Part shown: in pieces, positions 36,061 to 46,919 of the stretch
How positions within the stretch are numbered: the first letter of the stretch is position 1
How the letters are laid out: each line of letters begins with the position of its first letter
Made by a program: the position numbers and the translations under genes
The notes under the pieces: model-generated
Database searches by the model: none
What the model saw: only the letters and a program-made list of their open reading frames with translations
What the model was told of the DNA's origin: nothing
DNA from: Pseudocercospora fijiensis CIRAD86
Taxonomy: Eukaryota > Ascomycota > Dothideomycetes > Mycosphaerellales > Mycosphaerellaceae
DNA length: 64,000 nt
Direction of reading: 5' to 3'
Assembly (NCBI RefSeq): GCF_000340215.1
Contig: NW_006921535.1
Location: forward strand, 575,874 to 639,873

Positions 36061-39000
36061 CTATTAGCCTTGTACGGCGTAAGACTATCGATATTGTACT
36101 AGCTATTACACGTACCTATCTTATATCTAGGCCCGACACTAACTATAAGGCAAAGGTTATACTAGACCCCGGAAATTCAGTTAGCGCCCTTATTAGCTAT
36201 TACCTAGCTAAGCAATTAGACCTTCGACAACTGCCGAAGACTAACCTACTAACCCTTGCTTAGTTTAATAACGCTCGGCACTTGACCTATAGAGCCTACT
36301 ATGTTCCTATAGTTCTAAAAGACGACCTCGGAAATAAACGCCTACTAAACTTTACTGCCTACGCGGTAGACATAGATAGCCTCCTATCCGATATTGTTAT
36401 TAGCAACCCTGTTCTTAAGTACTACGCTGTAGTTATAGACCTAGGCAGCTAACAGTAGCGATTTGGAATCGCTAGGAAAGAGGACATTAAACATATTAAT
36501 ATTAGCGAGTGCCCTAACGATATTAGGGTCCTATTTATTAGCAACCTAACCCTAGCTAATCCGACTACCGACCTACTCGGTAGGGATAACGAAGAACCTG
36601 TACCCCCTAACGGCATAGACTCTAATTAGCTCGAACGTATACTAGAGCCTATTCGAGAGACCTATATTAATATGTTTAAACACTACTTAGTATCGACATT
36701 GCCTATATTTAAGGAGACAGATTATAAGATTGACATTATAGAGGGCAAAGAGGTTCCTTTTAGTCCCCTCTACAACCTTAGTAAACGAGAGCTCGCTATA
36801 TTGCGTAAGTACCTAGAGGAAAACCTAGCTAACGGTCGCATTCGGTATAGTAACAGCCCTACTAGTATACCAATCCTGTTTGTTCTAAAGAAGGATAGTA
36901 GCCTGCGGTTATGCGTCGATTACCGCGGACTTAATGCTATTACTATTAAAGACCGCTGTCTACTTCCGCTTATTAATAAGACCCTCGATCGCCTTTCTAG
37001 CGCTTACTACTATACTATACTAGACATTAAGGATGCGTACTATCGTATCTGTATTCGTAAGGGCGACGAATAGAAAACAGCCTTCCGTACTCGCTATAGC
37101 TATTTCGAATACTTAGTTATGCTATTCGGCTTAGCTAATGCCCCTATAACATTCTAGTCCTATATTAATCGGGCCCTTTCGGGTCTATTAGACCATCTCT
37201 ATATAGTCTACCTAGATAACATCCTAGTTTATATACATTTACCTAATATTGTAGAACACTAGGCCGTAGTGCGTAAGGTCCTCGACCGCCTACAAGCCTA
37301 TAGACTGTATTGCAAACCTTCTAAATACACCTTTGCTTCTAAGGAGGTGTTATTCCTTAGCTTTCTCATTTCAACCGAGGGTGTTAAGGCTAATCCTAAC
37401 CGGATCAAAACAATTACTAAATAGCCCGTTCCTACGTCTATTAAAGAGCTTTAATTATTCCTAGGTTTTGCTAACTTCTACCGTCGGTTTATTAAGGGCT
37501 ATTTACGGCATGTAATGCCCCTAACTGAGCTTACTAAAACTAAGGCTAACCTAACTAGAGAGTTCAAATAGACTAATAGAGCATAAGCCGCTTTTGACGG
37601 CCTAAAGCAACGCTTTACTAATGTCCCCTTGTTATACTATTTCGTACTAAGTAAGCAGATCCGAATTGAAACTAACGCTTTATAGTTCGCTATATTAGCT
37701 ATTATATCACAGTAGGCTAATAATACCTATTAGTACCCGATTGCCTTCTTTTTACGGAAGATAATCGATATAGAACGTCGGTACGAGACCTATAAGTAAG
37801 AGCTCCTAGCAATCGTAGAAGCCTTTAAGCACTAGCGCTATTATCTCGATAGTGCTTAGCACCCTGTTTAGGTCTATACGGACTATAACAACCTCCGTAG
37901 AATTACGAAGGTTACTAGGGTTATAGGTCGATAGGCTAGATAGGCCGTCTACCTCGCTAGGTTCGATTTTGATGTATTATATCGGCTAGGCGTAAGTAAC
38001 CCTACTAATAGCCTATCGAGGCGACCTAATTATAATAGCGAAACCTAATATATCAATTCTCTGTTTCTAACCCTGTAGTATAAGATTACTATAGACCTTG
38101 CTATAAAGTAGGCGTAGGATAAGCGGACTTCCGGACCCCGCGGCGGTAACAAATACTATAGCGGAGTTGTCGTTCTTCTAGTGCACGTTAAAAAGGACGT
38201 AGATCGCTCGAGCTATAACGACTCGATTAAAGATATTGCTATCTATAGCGATAGCACTATAGAAGAGGTTGCAGTTAATCCGGCTACTAGTGCTATTAGA
38301 TATATATAATACGTACCTCGTTCGATAGTATAGGTACTGTTAAATGACCTTGTAAAGGATAGTTAATCGTTTATAGATAAGCTATTGCGTACTTAGTAGA
38401 GGGACGCCTTTGCTATCGAGCGCATTAATAAGCTTGTAAGTAGGCGGGCGACTCGATCCGGTAAAAGTAATAGCAATTAGTCGATCGACGACAAAGGTTA
38501 CTTAAAGTTCAAGGGTAGATACTATATCCCTGCTAAACAATCGATTAGACAAGAGCTTTTAAAGAGGCACTATAATAGTAAGCTCGCTAGTTACTATAGC
38601 ATAGAGAGGTCGTACGAGTTACTATCGCGTATATACTACTAGCTAAATAGTAAGCGGCATATAAAGGAGTATATACAGACCTATATAGTATGCTAGCGAG
38701 TTAAAGCACTAAAGCACTTACTATTTAGCGAGTTGTCTTCACTCCCTATTCTAAAGAAGCTATTTGCTAAGCTTATAATAGACTTTATTACAGGCCTTCC
38801 TCCCGCTAAGCGTAGGGGTAGTAAGGATGTGTATAATGCTATCCTTATTATAGTAGATCGATTCACTAAAGGCGCTCGATATATCCCGGCGCGGAAGGAT
38901 TAGACTGCTATTAATATAGTAGAGGCGCTATAGACTAACATCTTCTGCACCTATTAGGGAACCCCTAAGGGGATAGTCTCCGATAGGGGCACGACATTCA

Positions 39001-39917
39001 CATCGCACTATTAGAGCGAAATATGCCTATAGCTAAGACTAAAGCATCGGCTATTAACAGCCTTCCATCTATAGACTAACGGTTAAATAGAGAGGTAGAA
39101 TGCTACCCTATAGCAGTACCTACGCAGTTACATTAACGAGAATCCTAAGGATTAGGTTAATCTCCTATAGCCTATAGAATTCGTATACAACAACAGTATA
39201 CACTTATTAACTAAGGTTTTACTATACATAGCTATAATAGGTTAAAACGCCGCGTTACTACAAGATCTATTTACCTCGCTCGAGGCCGAGCGTAAGGAAA
39301 GGGAAGCGCGTTAAGTACTAGAGACACTAGCGGCAATAGAACGTATCTAGAAGATGCGAGAAATCTATACTAAGATAGCCGAGAAGTTAATAAAGGCTCA
39401 AGAGTACTAAAAGACCTACTACGACAAGCACTATACGCCGATAACCTTTAAACAAGGCGATATAGTTATACTAAGCACTAAGAACCTCCGCATCCGCAAG
39501 CACCTATTACCTAACGGCAAAACAAGGCCTAAGCTCGCACTAAGATACATTAGCCTATTCCGTATTCGAGAAGTTAAGGGCTCCTCCGTATAGGCCTATT
39601 AGTTGTAGCTCCTACCTTATTACACTATCTATAACACCTTCTATGTATCCCTCCTTAAGCCGTACTATCTACGCGAAGGGGATAAAGCCCCTATAGAACA
39701 CGAAGACATACTAGCGGATAGTAAGGAGCTGTAGTCTATAGAACGTATCCTATAGCATCGCACTAGGCAAGGTAAGAAAGAGTACCTACTAAGATAGCAA
39801 GGCTATTTACCTAAATAGGACTCGTAGGAAGCTAAAGACTCTTTTAAAGACATAACTGAGTTGTTAGACGAGTATTAGACTAGCGTAAAGAACAAGAAGA
39901 AGGCTAAGGGCCTATAA
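36060..39917 (+). pseudogene. element B pol: protease, RT, RNase H, integrase, chromodomain
   Basis: Protease-like L-D-P-G-N-S-V lies near 36,165. The RT spans 36,880-37,250, with V-D-Y-R-G-L-N-A, F-G-L-A-N-A-P and the catalytic box mutated to Y-L-D-N, as G-to-A change would give from Y-L-D-D. RNase H starts near 37,660, its first Asp reading Asn (E-T-N-A). The integrase spans 38,530-39,130, with V-C-Q-R, L-I-I-D-F, V-S-D-R-G and a Glu in E-R-Q-N. The chromodomain lies at 39,720-39,870 (S-I-E-R-I-L, K-K-E-Y-L-L-R). The frame ends near 39,917. The palindromic motif follows 24 bp later. Confidence 0.92.
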
Positions 39918-41090
39918 TGTTACTAGAAAGGCCTAGGAACAATGCTACCCCCGGGGTACTATTAAGCTAACTAATTAAAGATAAGCAAGTGTTAGCAACA
40001 AAGGACAATAAGACTATACTAGGCGCGCTACGACGCGTTAATCAATTAATCGCATACTCTTTTAAGGACTCTACCTCTTTACTAACGCGCCCTATAGGTC
40101 CCCCTCTTGTTCCTTTATTCTATCGGGGCCTCGAGACCTAGGCGATCGGTAAGGACGGCGCGGCCGGCGCGGCTATATTAGTAACGGTGTTGCCGAGTTA
40201 TTATTAGTTAAAGAAGGAAATTAGAAGAAGGTAAAGTTAGCGCTAAGGCGACTAGCGCTACTATTGTTAACATTACTTGCTATTGTCGCTGCGCCTACGG
40301 ACACAACCTTACCTACACTACGAGCCTAAGGCACCTTTAATTAAAACTTTAATTAAAAGCTTTAAGCCTATAAAAGGTTTAATCAAAAAACTTTAAGGCT
40401 AAGTTAAAACTTTAACTAAGTTAAAAGATTAAGCGACTAATAGACTAACTAAGGGCAAAACTATAGAGCTAAGCTAGCCAGGGTCGATCTTGCGGACAAT
40501 AGGTTACTCCTCGATCTATCTAACCCTTTAAGCGAGGCGAACCTCTACTACTGCACTTATAATAGCCTTTACCTATAGAAACTAGACGAGCTATGTTTTT
40601 TGAAAAGATAAGATAAGATTAACACTTGAAGGCTGCTAAACCTAGCTAATTAGGGCTAGCGAAACTACGAACAATAAGAATAATAACCCTCGGAAATAGA
40701 CAAACCCTCGGAAGCGGACATTGCTAGGTCTTTTAAGAGTAGACGCAAAGAACTCGATACGACATTACTTAGAACGGAGGCAGTGCTACAATACCTCGTA
40801 CGTCTACCTATTATAGTAGGGAAGACGCGCTCGTATTGTAATTAGTCGAAGGCCTTCAATTCTTATAGATATATATTACTTTATAGTTTATTGTATATAG
40901 AGATAGCGTAGTTAGAGTTATATATTGTATTATTAGAGGTAAGGTTTAATATAGTTATATAATTAGGTAGTTAAGTGTTCAATTTAGCGTAGGCTAAGCA
41001 GCTTATTAGACCTGCTAAGTTAGTAGCAATAGAGGTTGAGACTAGGATAAAGACCGGCTATAAGGGCGCGGCCTTTAGAAGGGAAGCGTA
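39918..41090 (+). other. 3' noncoding region of element B
   Basis: About 1.17 kb without a usable frame between pol and the 3' LTR. It carries the palindromic motif at 39,941-39,965, an AATTAAA/TTTAATT-rich stretch near 40,330-40,400, and a purine tract (AGAAGGGAAGCG, about 41,078-41,089) just before the LTR. Element A has the same region in reverse at 29,194-30,750, with the solo LTR added. Confidence 0.7.
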
Positions 41091-41286
41091 TATTAGGGCT
41101 AAAGAGGCTATACGTAATTGGCATATAACTAGGCCGAGTAAAGCTAGGGTCTTAATGCCTTAGGCAGGGCTTGGCGCTTAGCGTTAGGCCAACTCTCCTA
41201 CCTTCCTCCCTCTCCTCCTAGCTCCTTATCGAATACTACTTATACCTACTACTACCCTATCTACCTGCTAACATACCCTTCTTACA
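41091..41286 (+). repeat. 3' LTR of element B
   Basis: Starts TATTAGGGCT (TG changed to TA) and ends CTTACA. It is paired with 34,219-34,414. The right flank is ATCGC. Confidence 0.93.
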
Positions 41287-41291
41287 ATCGC

Positions 41292-43110
41292 TACTTCTAG
41301 AGGCCTAGGTCTATAGCTATAGCGTAGTACTTAAGAACAGGGTTGCTAATAACAATAGTAGCTCCCCTATATAGGTTGTCTATATCTACTACGTAGGTAG
41401 TAAAGTCTAGTAGGCGTTTATTTCCGAGGTCGTCCTTTAGAACTATAGGAATATAGTAGGCCCTATAGGTCAAGTGCCGAGCGTTATTAAACTAAGTAAG
41501 GGTTAGTAGGTTAGTCCTCGGTAGTTATCGAAGGTCTAATTGCTTAGCTAGGCGATAGCTAATAAGGGCACTAACTGAATTTCCTAGATCTAGTATAACC
41601 TTAGTTTAATAGTTAGTGCCCTTCGTATCCTATACAAGGTAGGAGCGTATTATAGCTAGTACAATGTCGATAGTCTTACGCCGTACGAGGCTAATAGTTA
41701 GTGCGGCGCTTACTCTTTTTTCGAAGGTTAGCCTATAGGGGTAGCGTTAGCCGCTAAGAGGTGCTTTCGGTGTTTAGCGGAAGCACGGTTAATTCGGGCC
41801 TAGTCCTTAGGTTTGTCGTATTAGCCTAGTAGATAGCTAGTGCTATTACAATTAAAGCACTTCAACCCGGTTAGTAGACTGCCGTAGCTATTATTATTAG
41901 TTAAGCGGTTAGCGTTATAAGGATACGAGCCCCTTCTACGGCCCCTATCGCGGCCTCCTCTATATAGCCGCCGGCTACGGCCTCTTCTACGATCGTTACT
42001 ATTCCTATTATTAGTATTGTTATCCTAATAGGAACCTTAGTTTCCTCCGCAGCTACTACAGTTGCTACGGTTAGTACTAGCTAGTCGGATCCTTAATTCT
42101 AGTCGTTACTAAAGCTAAACAGCTCGTTTAGCTGTTTCTACTTTAACTATGAATTGAATACGTATTAGGTTAGCCTGTTCGAACACGCGACGGCGGTCTA
42201 ATTCGAGAATAAGCTCCTACCTAAGCTTAGGGCGTATTTCCGAGATCTATATAGAATTAGTCTTAGGCGGAAGGTCGTCTTTAAGGGTTTTTAAATAGGC
42301 TTTAAATAAGCGAGCCGATTGATTAGTCTTCTATTTAGCTCGAAGATATAGGTCCTAAGCATGTTATTGCCTTAGTATAGGGTTTCTAAGGGTGTCTAGT
42401 ATAATAGTTTTGTAGGTTTGCTACTAAACAGTAGTCTAGTTATTAAGGGAGTCGAAATGGTTATCCTATGTGCGCTTTAGGTCGCTATTGATATACTATA
42501 TAGCGTATACGACTAAGGAATAGTCGTCTAGTAGCGCTCTTAGTGCATTACGCTAGTTGAGTTTATAGTTACGAATGTAGTTATTATACTGCTTTCGACT
42601 AGAGCTATTAAACACAGTGCAGTCCTTAAGTTTAGCGTCCTTCTTTTAGGTAGGTAGTAAAGAAGGTCCCGCTATTAGTTTAGTTGTCGGGGCTTCCTAA
42701 AGGCGACGGAGCTCGAAGAGGTTATCCTTTAGCTATTGTTCTTAGCGTAGGGCAGTAAGCCTGTTCTAAGTAGCTTTTTAAAGTCTCGCTACTAGTTAGG
42801 GACTAAAGGCTAGCTAGCTATATCGTCGATTAACAATGTTGTTAAGAATGTCGTTAATAGACAACGATAGGTTATCCCCTTCGATTATAGGTTCTTTAGT
42901 AGGCCCTCTAGTAGGCTCTTTAGTAGGCACCTTAGTAGGAGGCACTTTAGTAGGCGCTTCGGCAGGCACTTTAGCAGGCACTATGCTACTAGCGTTGTCG
43001 TTGCTAGCGCTGCTAGCGGTAGCACGGTTATTGTTTCGTAATAAGCCGGCTATTATAAGGGGTAATACTAATAATATATTATTAGCCCCTAAGATACGGA
43101 TATAGCAGAA
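41292..43110 (-). pseudogene. element A gag and start of pol
   Basis: Minus-strand homologue of the element B gag: the P-T-K-V-P repeats lie near 43,000-42,890 and the zinc-knuckle region near 41,860-41,820, where the last Cys reads Tyr (G to A), so the knuckle is destroyed. The protease region lies near 41,600. The frame leads to 41,292, where element B is inserted, and pol resumes at 34,213. Confidence 0.85.
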
Positions 43111-43325
43111 TTAGTAGATATTAGTCTAGTATACTTAACTTAGTGTAATAGGCCGTGTAGAAGGCCTTGCTTAATAATTAGTATAGTTGCTTCGATAGAA
43201 TAGTACGTATAGGTCCCGTCCTTCGGGCGCAATATAGTTAGATTAGTCTTATTCGTAGCTATACTACTAAAAGCTTGAAATAAGGACTATCTAGCTGCTA
43301 CCCTTAAAGGGTAGATCGAATACTG

Positions 43326-43522
43326 TATAAGAAGGGTATATTAGTAGGTAGATAGGGTAGTAGTAGGTATAGGTAGTATTCGATAAGGAGCTAGGAGGAG
43401 AGGGAGGAAAGTAGGCAAGTTAGCCTACTACTAAGCGCTAAGCCCTGCCTAAGGCATCGAGACCCTAGCTTTACCCGAGTCCGGTTACATACCAATTACG
43501 TATAACCTCTTTAGTCCTAACA
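43326..43522 (-). repeat. 5' LTR of element A
   Basis: 197 bp, starting TATAAGAAGGG on the plus strand and ending CCTAACA. The outer flank is GCCGT at 43,523-43,527. It is paired with 28,997-29,193. Confidence 0.92.
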
Positions 43523-43527
43523 GCCGT

Positions 43528-45520
43528 AATCTATAGTATAATGCCCTAATTACGAGCCTAGCTTAATAGCTAATTTCCGCTATATTTACCCCCTCTATCG
43601 AGGCGGTAGATTAGGATCGAATAGCTAGTCTATATACGGATATATATACGATAGTCCTTAATTGCTACTATAGCCCCTAACTTTAGTAAGCTAGTATATT
43701 CGTATCGATAGGCTAACTTAGCGCATATAAACAACGTGAAATAGCGTTCTTGCAGTAGACTAGGATTAGTAATAGTAACTATATCTATATAGACAATATA
43801 GTAAATAGTAGATAGTCGTAGTCGTAGCAGTCGGTTATATTCCCTATATAACGTTACTATACGACAAGCGATACAGTTTCGGAAGTCACTCTTATTCTTA
43901 TTGCTAGTAATAACAATCTAACCCTTAGCCTCTATTCGCAACAGCTTGCGGTAATAAATATAGCTATATCGTAGATGCTATTCTTCTATCGTACCTATTA
44001 GCATCCCCTTCTTCGATAGAAGCGCAATAACCTAGCCGTTAGGACTAGAGGTTAGTATATATAGATAGGGGAGACTATTCTTTCGGTATATCTAAGCAAT
44101 AGTAACCTTAGCGCCGTTAATAATAGTAAACAGTATACGCTTGTTATTCCGATAGAAACAGCCCTTATCGGCAAGCTTCTTAGTAGATAGGAGGTTAGTA
44201 GCAAGACCTAGTATATACAATGTCTCTAACAACTTTATATTACTAATACTATACTCGTTAACTACCTCTGTCTAAGCAACACTAACTATTGTTACGTGCT
44301 TCGTATTGCCTCTAAACCGAATAGGGATATAGCAACCTTTATATTTAAGAATTAGAGCAGGGTTATTAACTATATATATGCTAGTACTAGAGTCTATAAC
44401 CTAGTTAGTAGTACAGGTCGCTATAGTAAGCGCTATAGACGCTGCGTTACTAATAGTAATCGTATTAAAGGCGTAGTTGCTACCTAAACTAGCTAAATCC
44501 GGACGTAGATTGTTATAGAATAAGGGTAGTGTATCCTTAGCAAATAGGCCCTATATACTCGGCTAAGGTTGCTAAGCAGTTAGTCTACGCTACTGCTATT
44601 GCTATATCCCCTTCTTCTTAGCCTTCTGCTACTTACGGCGCAGTCGGTCTTCCTCCTTTAGATAAGGGTACTTGTTATAGTAGCAGTTAGAAGGATGCGA
44701 CCCCTAATAATAGGCGCACTTCTTACGGTTAGACTAATAACTATTCTAGTTGCTTCTACCGCGGCCTCGACCGTTGCTATTATTATTATTTCCGCGGCTA
44801 CTACGACCGCTATAGTTCGAGTTACCTCGACTATTGCTATTGCTACTACTACCTTACTATTAGTACTAGCGTTAAAGACCGAAGAAACTATTATACTAGG
44901 CCTAGTTTAATTAAGCTATATTCTTATTAAGTAACGCGCTAATAATATTATTAAGAGTGCTATTATTAATAGTATACTCTAAGGCTCGTATTTGCTCTCG
45001 GCGTATCTATACGAAAGCCTCGTAGAACGGTGCAATTTGCATAATAAACATATAGACAGCCTAATATTAGCTAATAGCTAATTTAGTGTCCTTTAAGGCA
45101 CCGAGTTTCTTCTTATATTCGTTATAGAACTTCTTAACGTCCTTGCTATCGTAGCGAAGAGTAATATAGTCCTAGAAGAGTATAAATTCAGTAGACCTAC
45201 CTTTACTAGTGTATTTCTTCTTAAGGAAGTCCTACACTTCCTAGGATATAGATAGACTAAGTAGTAATTATTAAATATTACTAATATAATTAGCGAAGAT
45301 CTAGGTACGCGCCGTTTGATCTTTAGAGTCCTATTTATCTTAACGGTCCTTAAATTCTTTAGAAGTCTTACTAGAGGCCTTAGTAAGAGGTCGCGGGCAG
45401 GTACCTTATATATAGCGCTAGACCGATATACTCTTAAGGGCGCCTTTAGCGGCATATAACTATAATAGGTAGTTCTCCTTATTCTTTAGCTTAGGAATGT
45501 TGCTTATATAAGCGCTAGAT
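43528..45520 (-). pseudogene. Copia element E, piece 1: gag, protease, integrase N-terminus
   Basis: Minus-strand frame. Gag starts near 45,520 (A-Y-I-S-N-I-P-K-L-K-N-K-E-N-Y). A Copia-type CCHC knuckle lies near 44,715-44,670 (C-A-Y-Y ... H-P-S-N-C). The protease near 44,400 reads V-I-D-S-S-T-S, a mutated D-S-G-A-S type site. The pre-integrase C-x2-C lies near 43,885, and the integrase core starts around 43,800 (Y-I-V-Y-I-D-I-V). It is interrupted by element A at the GCCGT target site and continues at 28,991. This is the oldest dissected element in the block, because A, C and D all sit inside it. Confidence 0.85.
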
Positions 45521-45610
45521 GTTGTAGGGGGAGCTATTGCGGACAGCGACGGCGATAATATAGAAAGAGACTATAGACTTATCTTAAGAGGCCGCCGATA
45601 GGCGCGCCTA

Positions 45611-45672
45611 TATTCTAGTATAGCGGATAGCTAATACTGTTTTGTATTCTAGTATAGCGGACAGCTAATACT
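45611..45672. repeat. 28-bp direct repeat upstream of Copia gag
   Basis: TATTCTAGTATAGCGG(A)YAGC-type units occur at 45,611-45,638 and 45,645-45,672, differing at one base (T or C). They lie between the Copia gag start and the edge of the RIP block, where the Copia 5' LTR or leader should be. No complete LTR was identified. Confidence 0.7.
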
Positions 45673-46140
45673 AATGTTAGGTAACCGACTCGAGTCGGGC
45701 TAGTACCTACTAGAACACTTAAGGGCGGCGGTAATAATAGTAGCGATAATATTAGTATTAGCGCAATTTTTAGTAACGAGCGCTAGCTACGCAGCTGTCG
45801 GAGTAACTATTAGAATACGCGTTGTATGCGTTAGAAAACGCAGGGGGCTTATAACCACTTGATATAAACTGTGTTGTATTCAGAAGAGGGCTAATCTACA
45901 GAAAGCCCAAAGATGAAGTGTGCACAGTTGCAGCCTCAGGCATTATGCACGTGATAGCCAGCCACACACACTCTCCAAGTCCTCCACCCACAGTCTCAGG
46001 GCGGCACTCGCCCCAGCGTCAACGCCGTCAAAAAGACGCAAGCGCCCAAGCCGGAGCCACCGCCGCTTTGAAGCCCAAACACTGAAAGGAGCCTCACCAA
46101 ACACCCGCTCGGTACGCGGCCTGAACGGTTCGTTGTTTCC

Positions 46141-46858
46141 TCAAGGTGGGCCGCAAGTGCCTGTGTTTTCGCAAGGTGGTTGTGTAAGCAACCCCTTCAT
46201 ACTGTCTTTCCATTCGCTCGGAGTTTGTTTGTTATGGATGTGGGCAGGATCATTTGGGTCCCACGCGCAACAACCAGTCTACGGAAGAAGAATTAGCAAA
46301 ACAATCGTTAGCGAGCAACCCTCGAGTCGCTACGCTCATGACTTACGCAGGCACCACCCTCAGTCGCTGCACAACATTTATGCGCACAACCCGACGATTT
46401 GTCGATTTTAGACCACCCTGTGAGAATCGAACAAGGTGGATTAGTATAATAGTATGTGTGTATGAAGTAGCCACTGCTTGGATTATCCCTTACCACCATC
46501 TGCGAAGAAGGTTGATTAGTATATGTATATATGAAGTAGCTTGCCTCGCTGGCTCGGATTGTCTCTTACTCCCTTTCGGATCCTTATTAGGCCCTGCTGC
46601 CTTTGGCCCAGGTGCCGGTGACTTTGGCGCAGGTGCCGGTGACGTTGGTGGCCCAGGTGCCGATGACTTTGGCCCAGGTGCCGGTGACGTTGGCCCAGGT
46701 GTCTTTGCAGGTGCCTTTGGGGCACCTGCCATTGCCAACTCTTCACGTGGGATCAATCCCTCGAGACGAAAATAGTAAGGCTTGATGCCTGCAACCCGTG
46801 AAGACACTGGTATACTAGCGAAAGCCATAAGGAGGGAGAGAACCGTCGTAAGCCGCAT
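46141..46858 (-). CDS. small secreted cysteine-rich protein, 4 exons, candidate effector
   Basis: Model: exons 46,858-46,570; 46,499-46,494; 46,417-46,347; 46,278-46,141, total 504 nt, 167 aa. Introns of 70, 76 and 68 nt have GTAAGA, GTAAGG and GTAAGT donors. The first two have perfect TACTAAT branch sites, the third GCTAAC; all end in AG, and phases agree. The protein starts with a clear signal peptide (M-R-L-T-T-V-L-S-L-L-M-A-F, cleavage near residue 20). A Pro/Ala/Gly/Lys region of P-A-P-G-P-K repeats follows (about residues 45-90). The C-terminal domain has eight Cys: C-x3-C-C-x7-C-x2-C-C, then two more near the end (C-x5-C). The even Cys number fits disulfides in a secreted protein. I do not recognise the family. 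The gene lies about 300 bp from a RIP block, a setting typical of effector genes. An upstream in-frame ATG at 46,954 would remove the N-terminal signal, so 46,858 is preferred. Confidence 0.72.
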
Positions 46859-46874
46859 CTTGTATTTTCCAAGC

Positions 46875-46919
46875 GAATGTGGTGGTAGTGAATGTGGTGG
46901 TAGTGAATGTGGTGGTGGT
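46875..46919. repeat. 15-bp triple tandem repeat in the 5' leader of the secreted-protein gene
   Basis: Three units of GAATGTGGTGGTAGT (the last with one change) lie 17-61 bp upstream of the ATG on the minus strand. On the coding strand they give ACCACCACATTC, a pyrimidine/A-rich leader. They probably lie in the 5' untranslated region. Confidence 0.8.

Larger units (their letters stand above)
34219..41286 (+). mobile_element. Element B: complete 7.07-kb chromodomain Ty3/Gypsy nested in element A
   Basis: Both LTRs are 196 bp (34,219-34,414; 41,091-41,286) and are flanked by a perfect 5-bp target duplication ATCGC (34,214-34,218 and 41,287-41,291). It lies in the opposite orientation to its host A, of the same family. 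Order: LTR, primer-site region, gag with CCHC knuckle, pol with protease, RT, RNase H, integrase and chromodomain, ~1.1 kb of 3' noncoding sequence, a purine tract, LTR. It is the youngest coding insertion that can be ordered here, because it interrupts A, which interrupts E. RIP has mutated it like the others. Confidence 0.95.
28997..43522 (-). mobile_element. Element A: full-length chromodomain Ty3/Gypsy, interrupted by elements B and T4
   Basis: Its two 197-bp LTRs (28,997-29,193 and 43,326-43,522) have the same orientation and are flanked by a perfect 5-bp target duplication GCCGT (28,992-28,996 and 43,523-43,527). The body reads on the minus strand: gag at 43,110-41,292, then pol at 34,213-30,750. 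It was split by insertion of element B and also carries a solo T-family LTR near its 3' end. Without the insertions it is about 7.2 kb. It inserted into Copia element E. All coding parts are RIP-mutated. Confidence 0.92.
1..45830. other. RIP-mutated transposable-element block A
   Basis: Seen directly: across this block CA and TG are scarce, TA is very common and CG is not depleted. Long former reading frames can still be followed, and nearly every in-frame stop is TAG or TAA at a position where the family expects Gln or Trp. This is the pattern of RIP, which converts CpA to TpA on both strands of duplicated DNA in Pezizomycotina. The right edge is sharp, near 45,830, where normal dinucleotide use resumes. 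No intact gene is expected inside; the short open frames are chance remnants between mutated stops. Confidence 0.9.

Noticed and set aside
42836..43105. 89-aa plus-strand ORF with V-G-T-L-V-G repeats
   Set aside because: Shadow of the Pro/Thr repeats of element A gag on the minus strand; the equivalent shadow exists at 34,635-34,895 opposite element B gag.
45920..46411. 163-aa plus-strand ORF
   Set aside because: It lies antisense to the last exons of the secreted-protein gene, where the minus strand has three good introns, a signal peptide and consistent phases. The ORF has a low-complexity Ser/Arg/His composition.
46420..46446. Possible tRNA T-arm (GTTCGATTC on the minus strand)
   Set aside because: Flanking bases do not form a T stem, and no acceptor, D or anticodon arm can be drawn. 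The sequence is the end of intron 2.
46254..46775. 173-aa plus-strand ORF with G-A-G-D repeats
   Set aside because: It is the shadow of the Pro/Ala/Gly repeat region of the minus-strand secreted protein; repeats open several frames at once.
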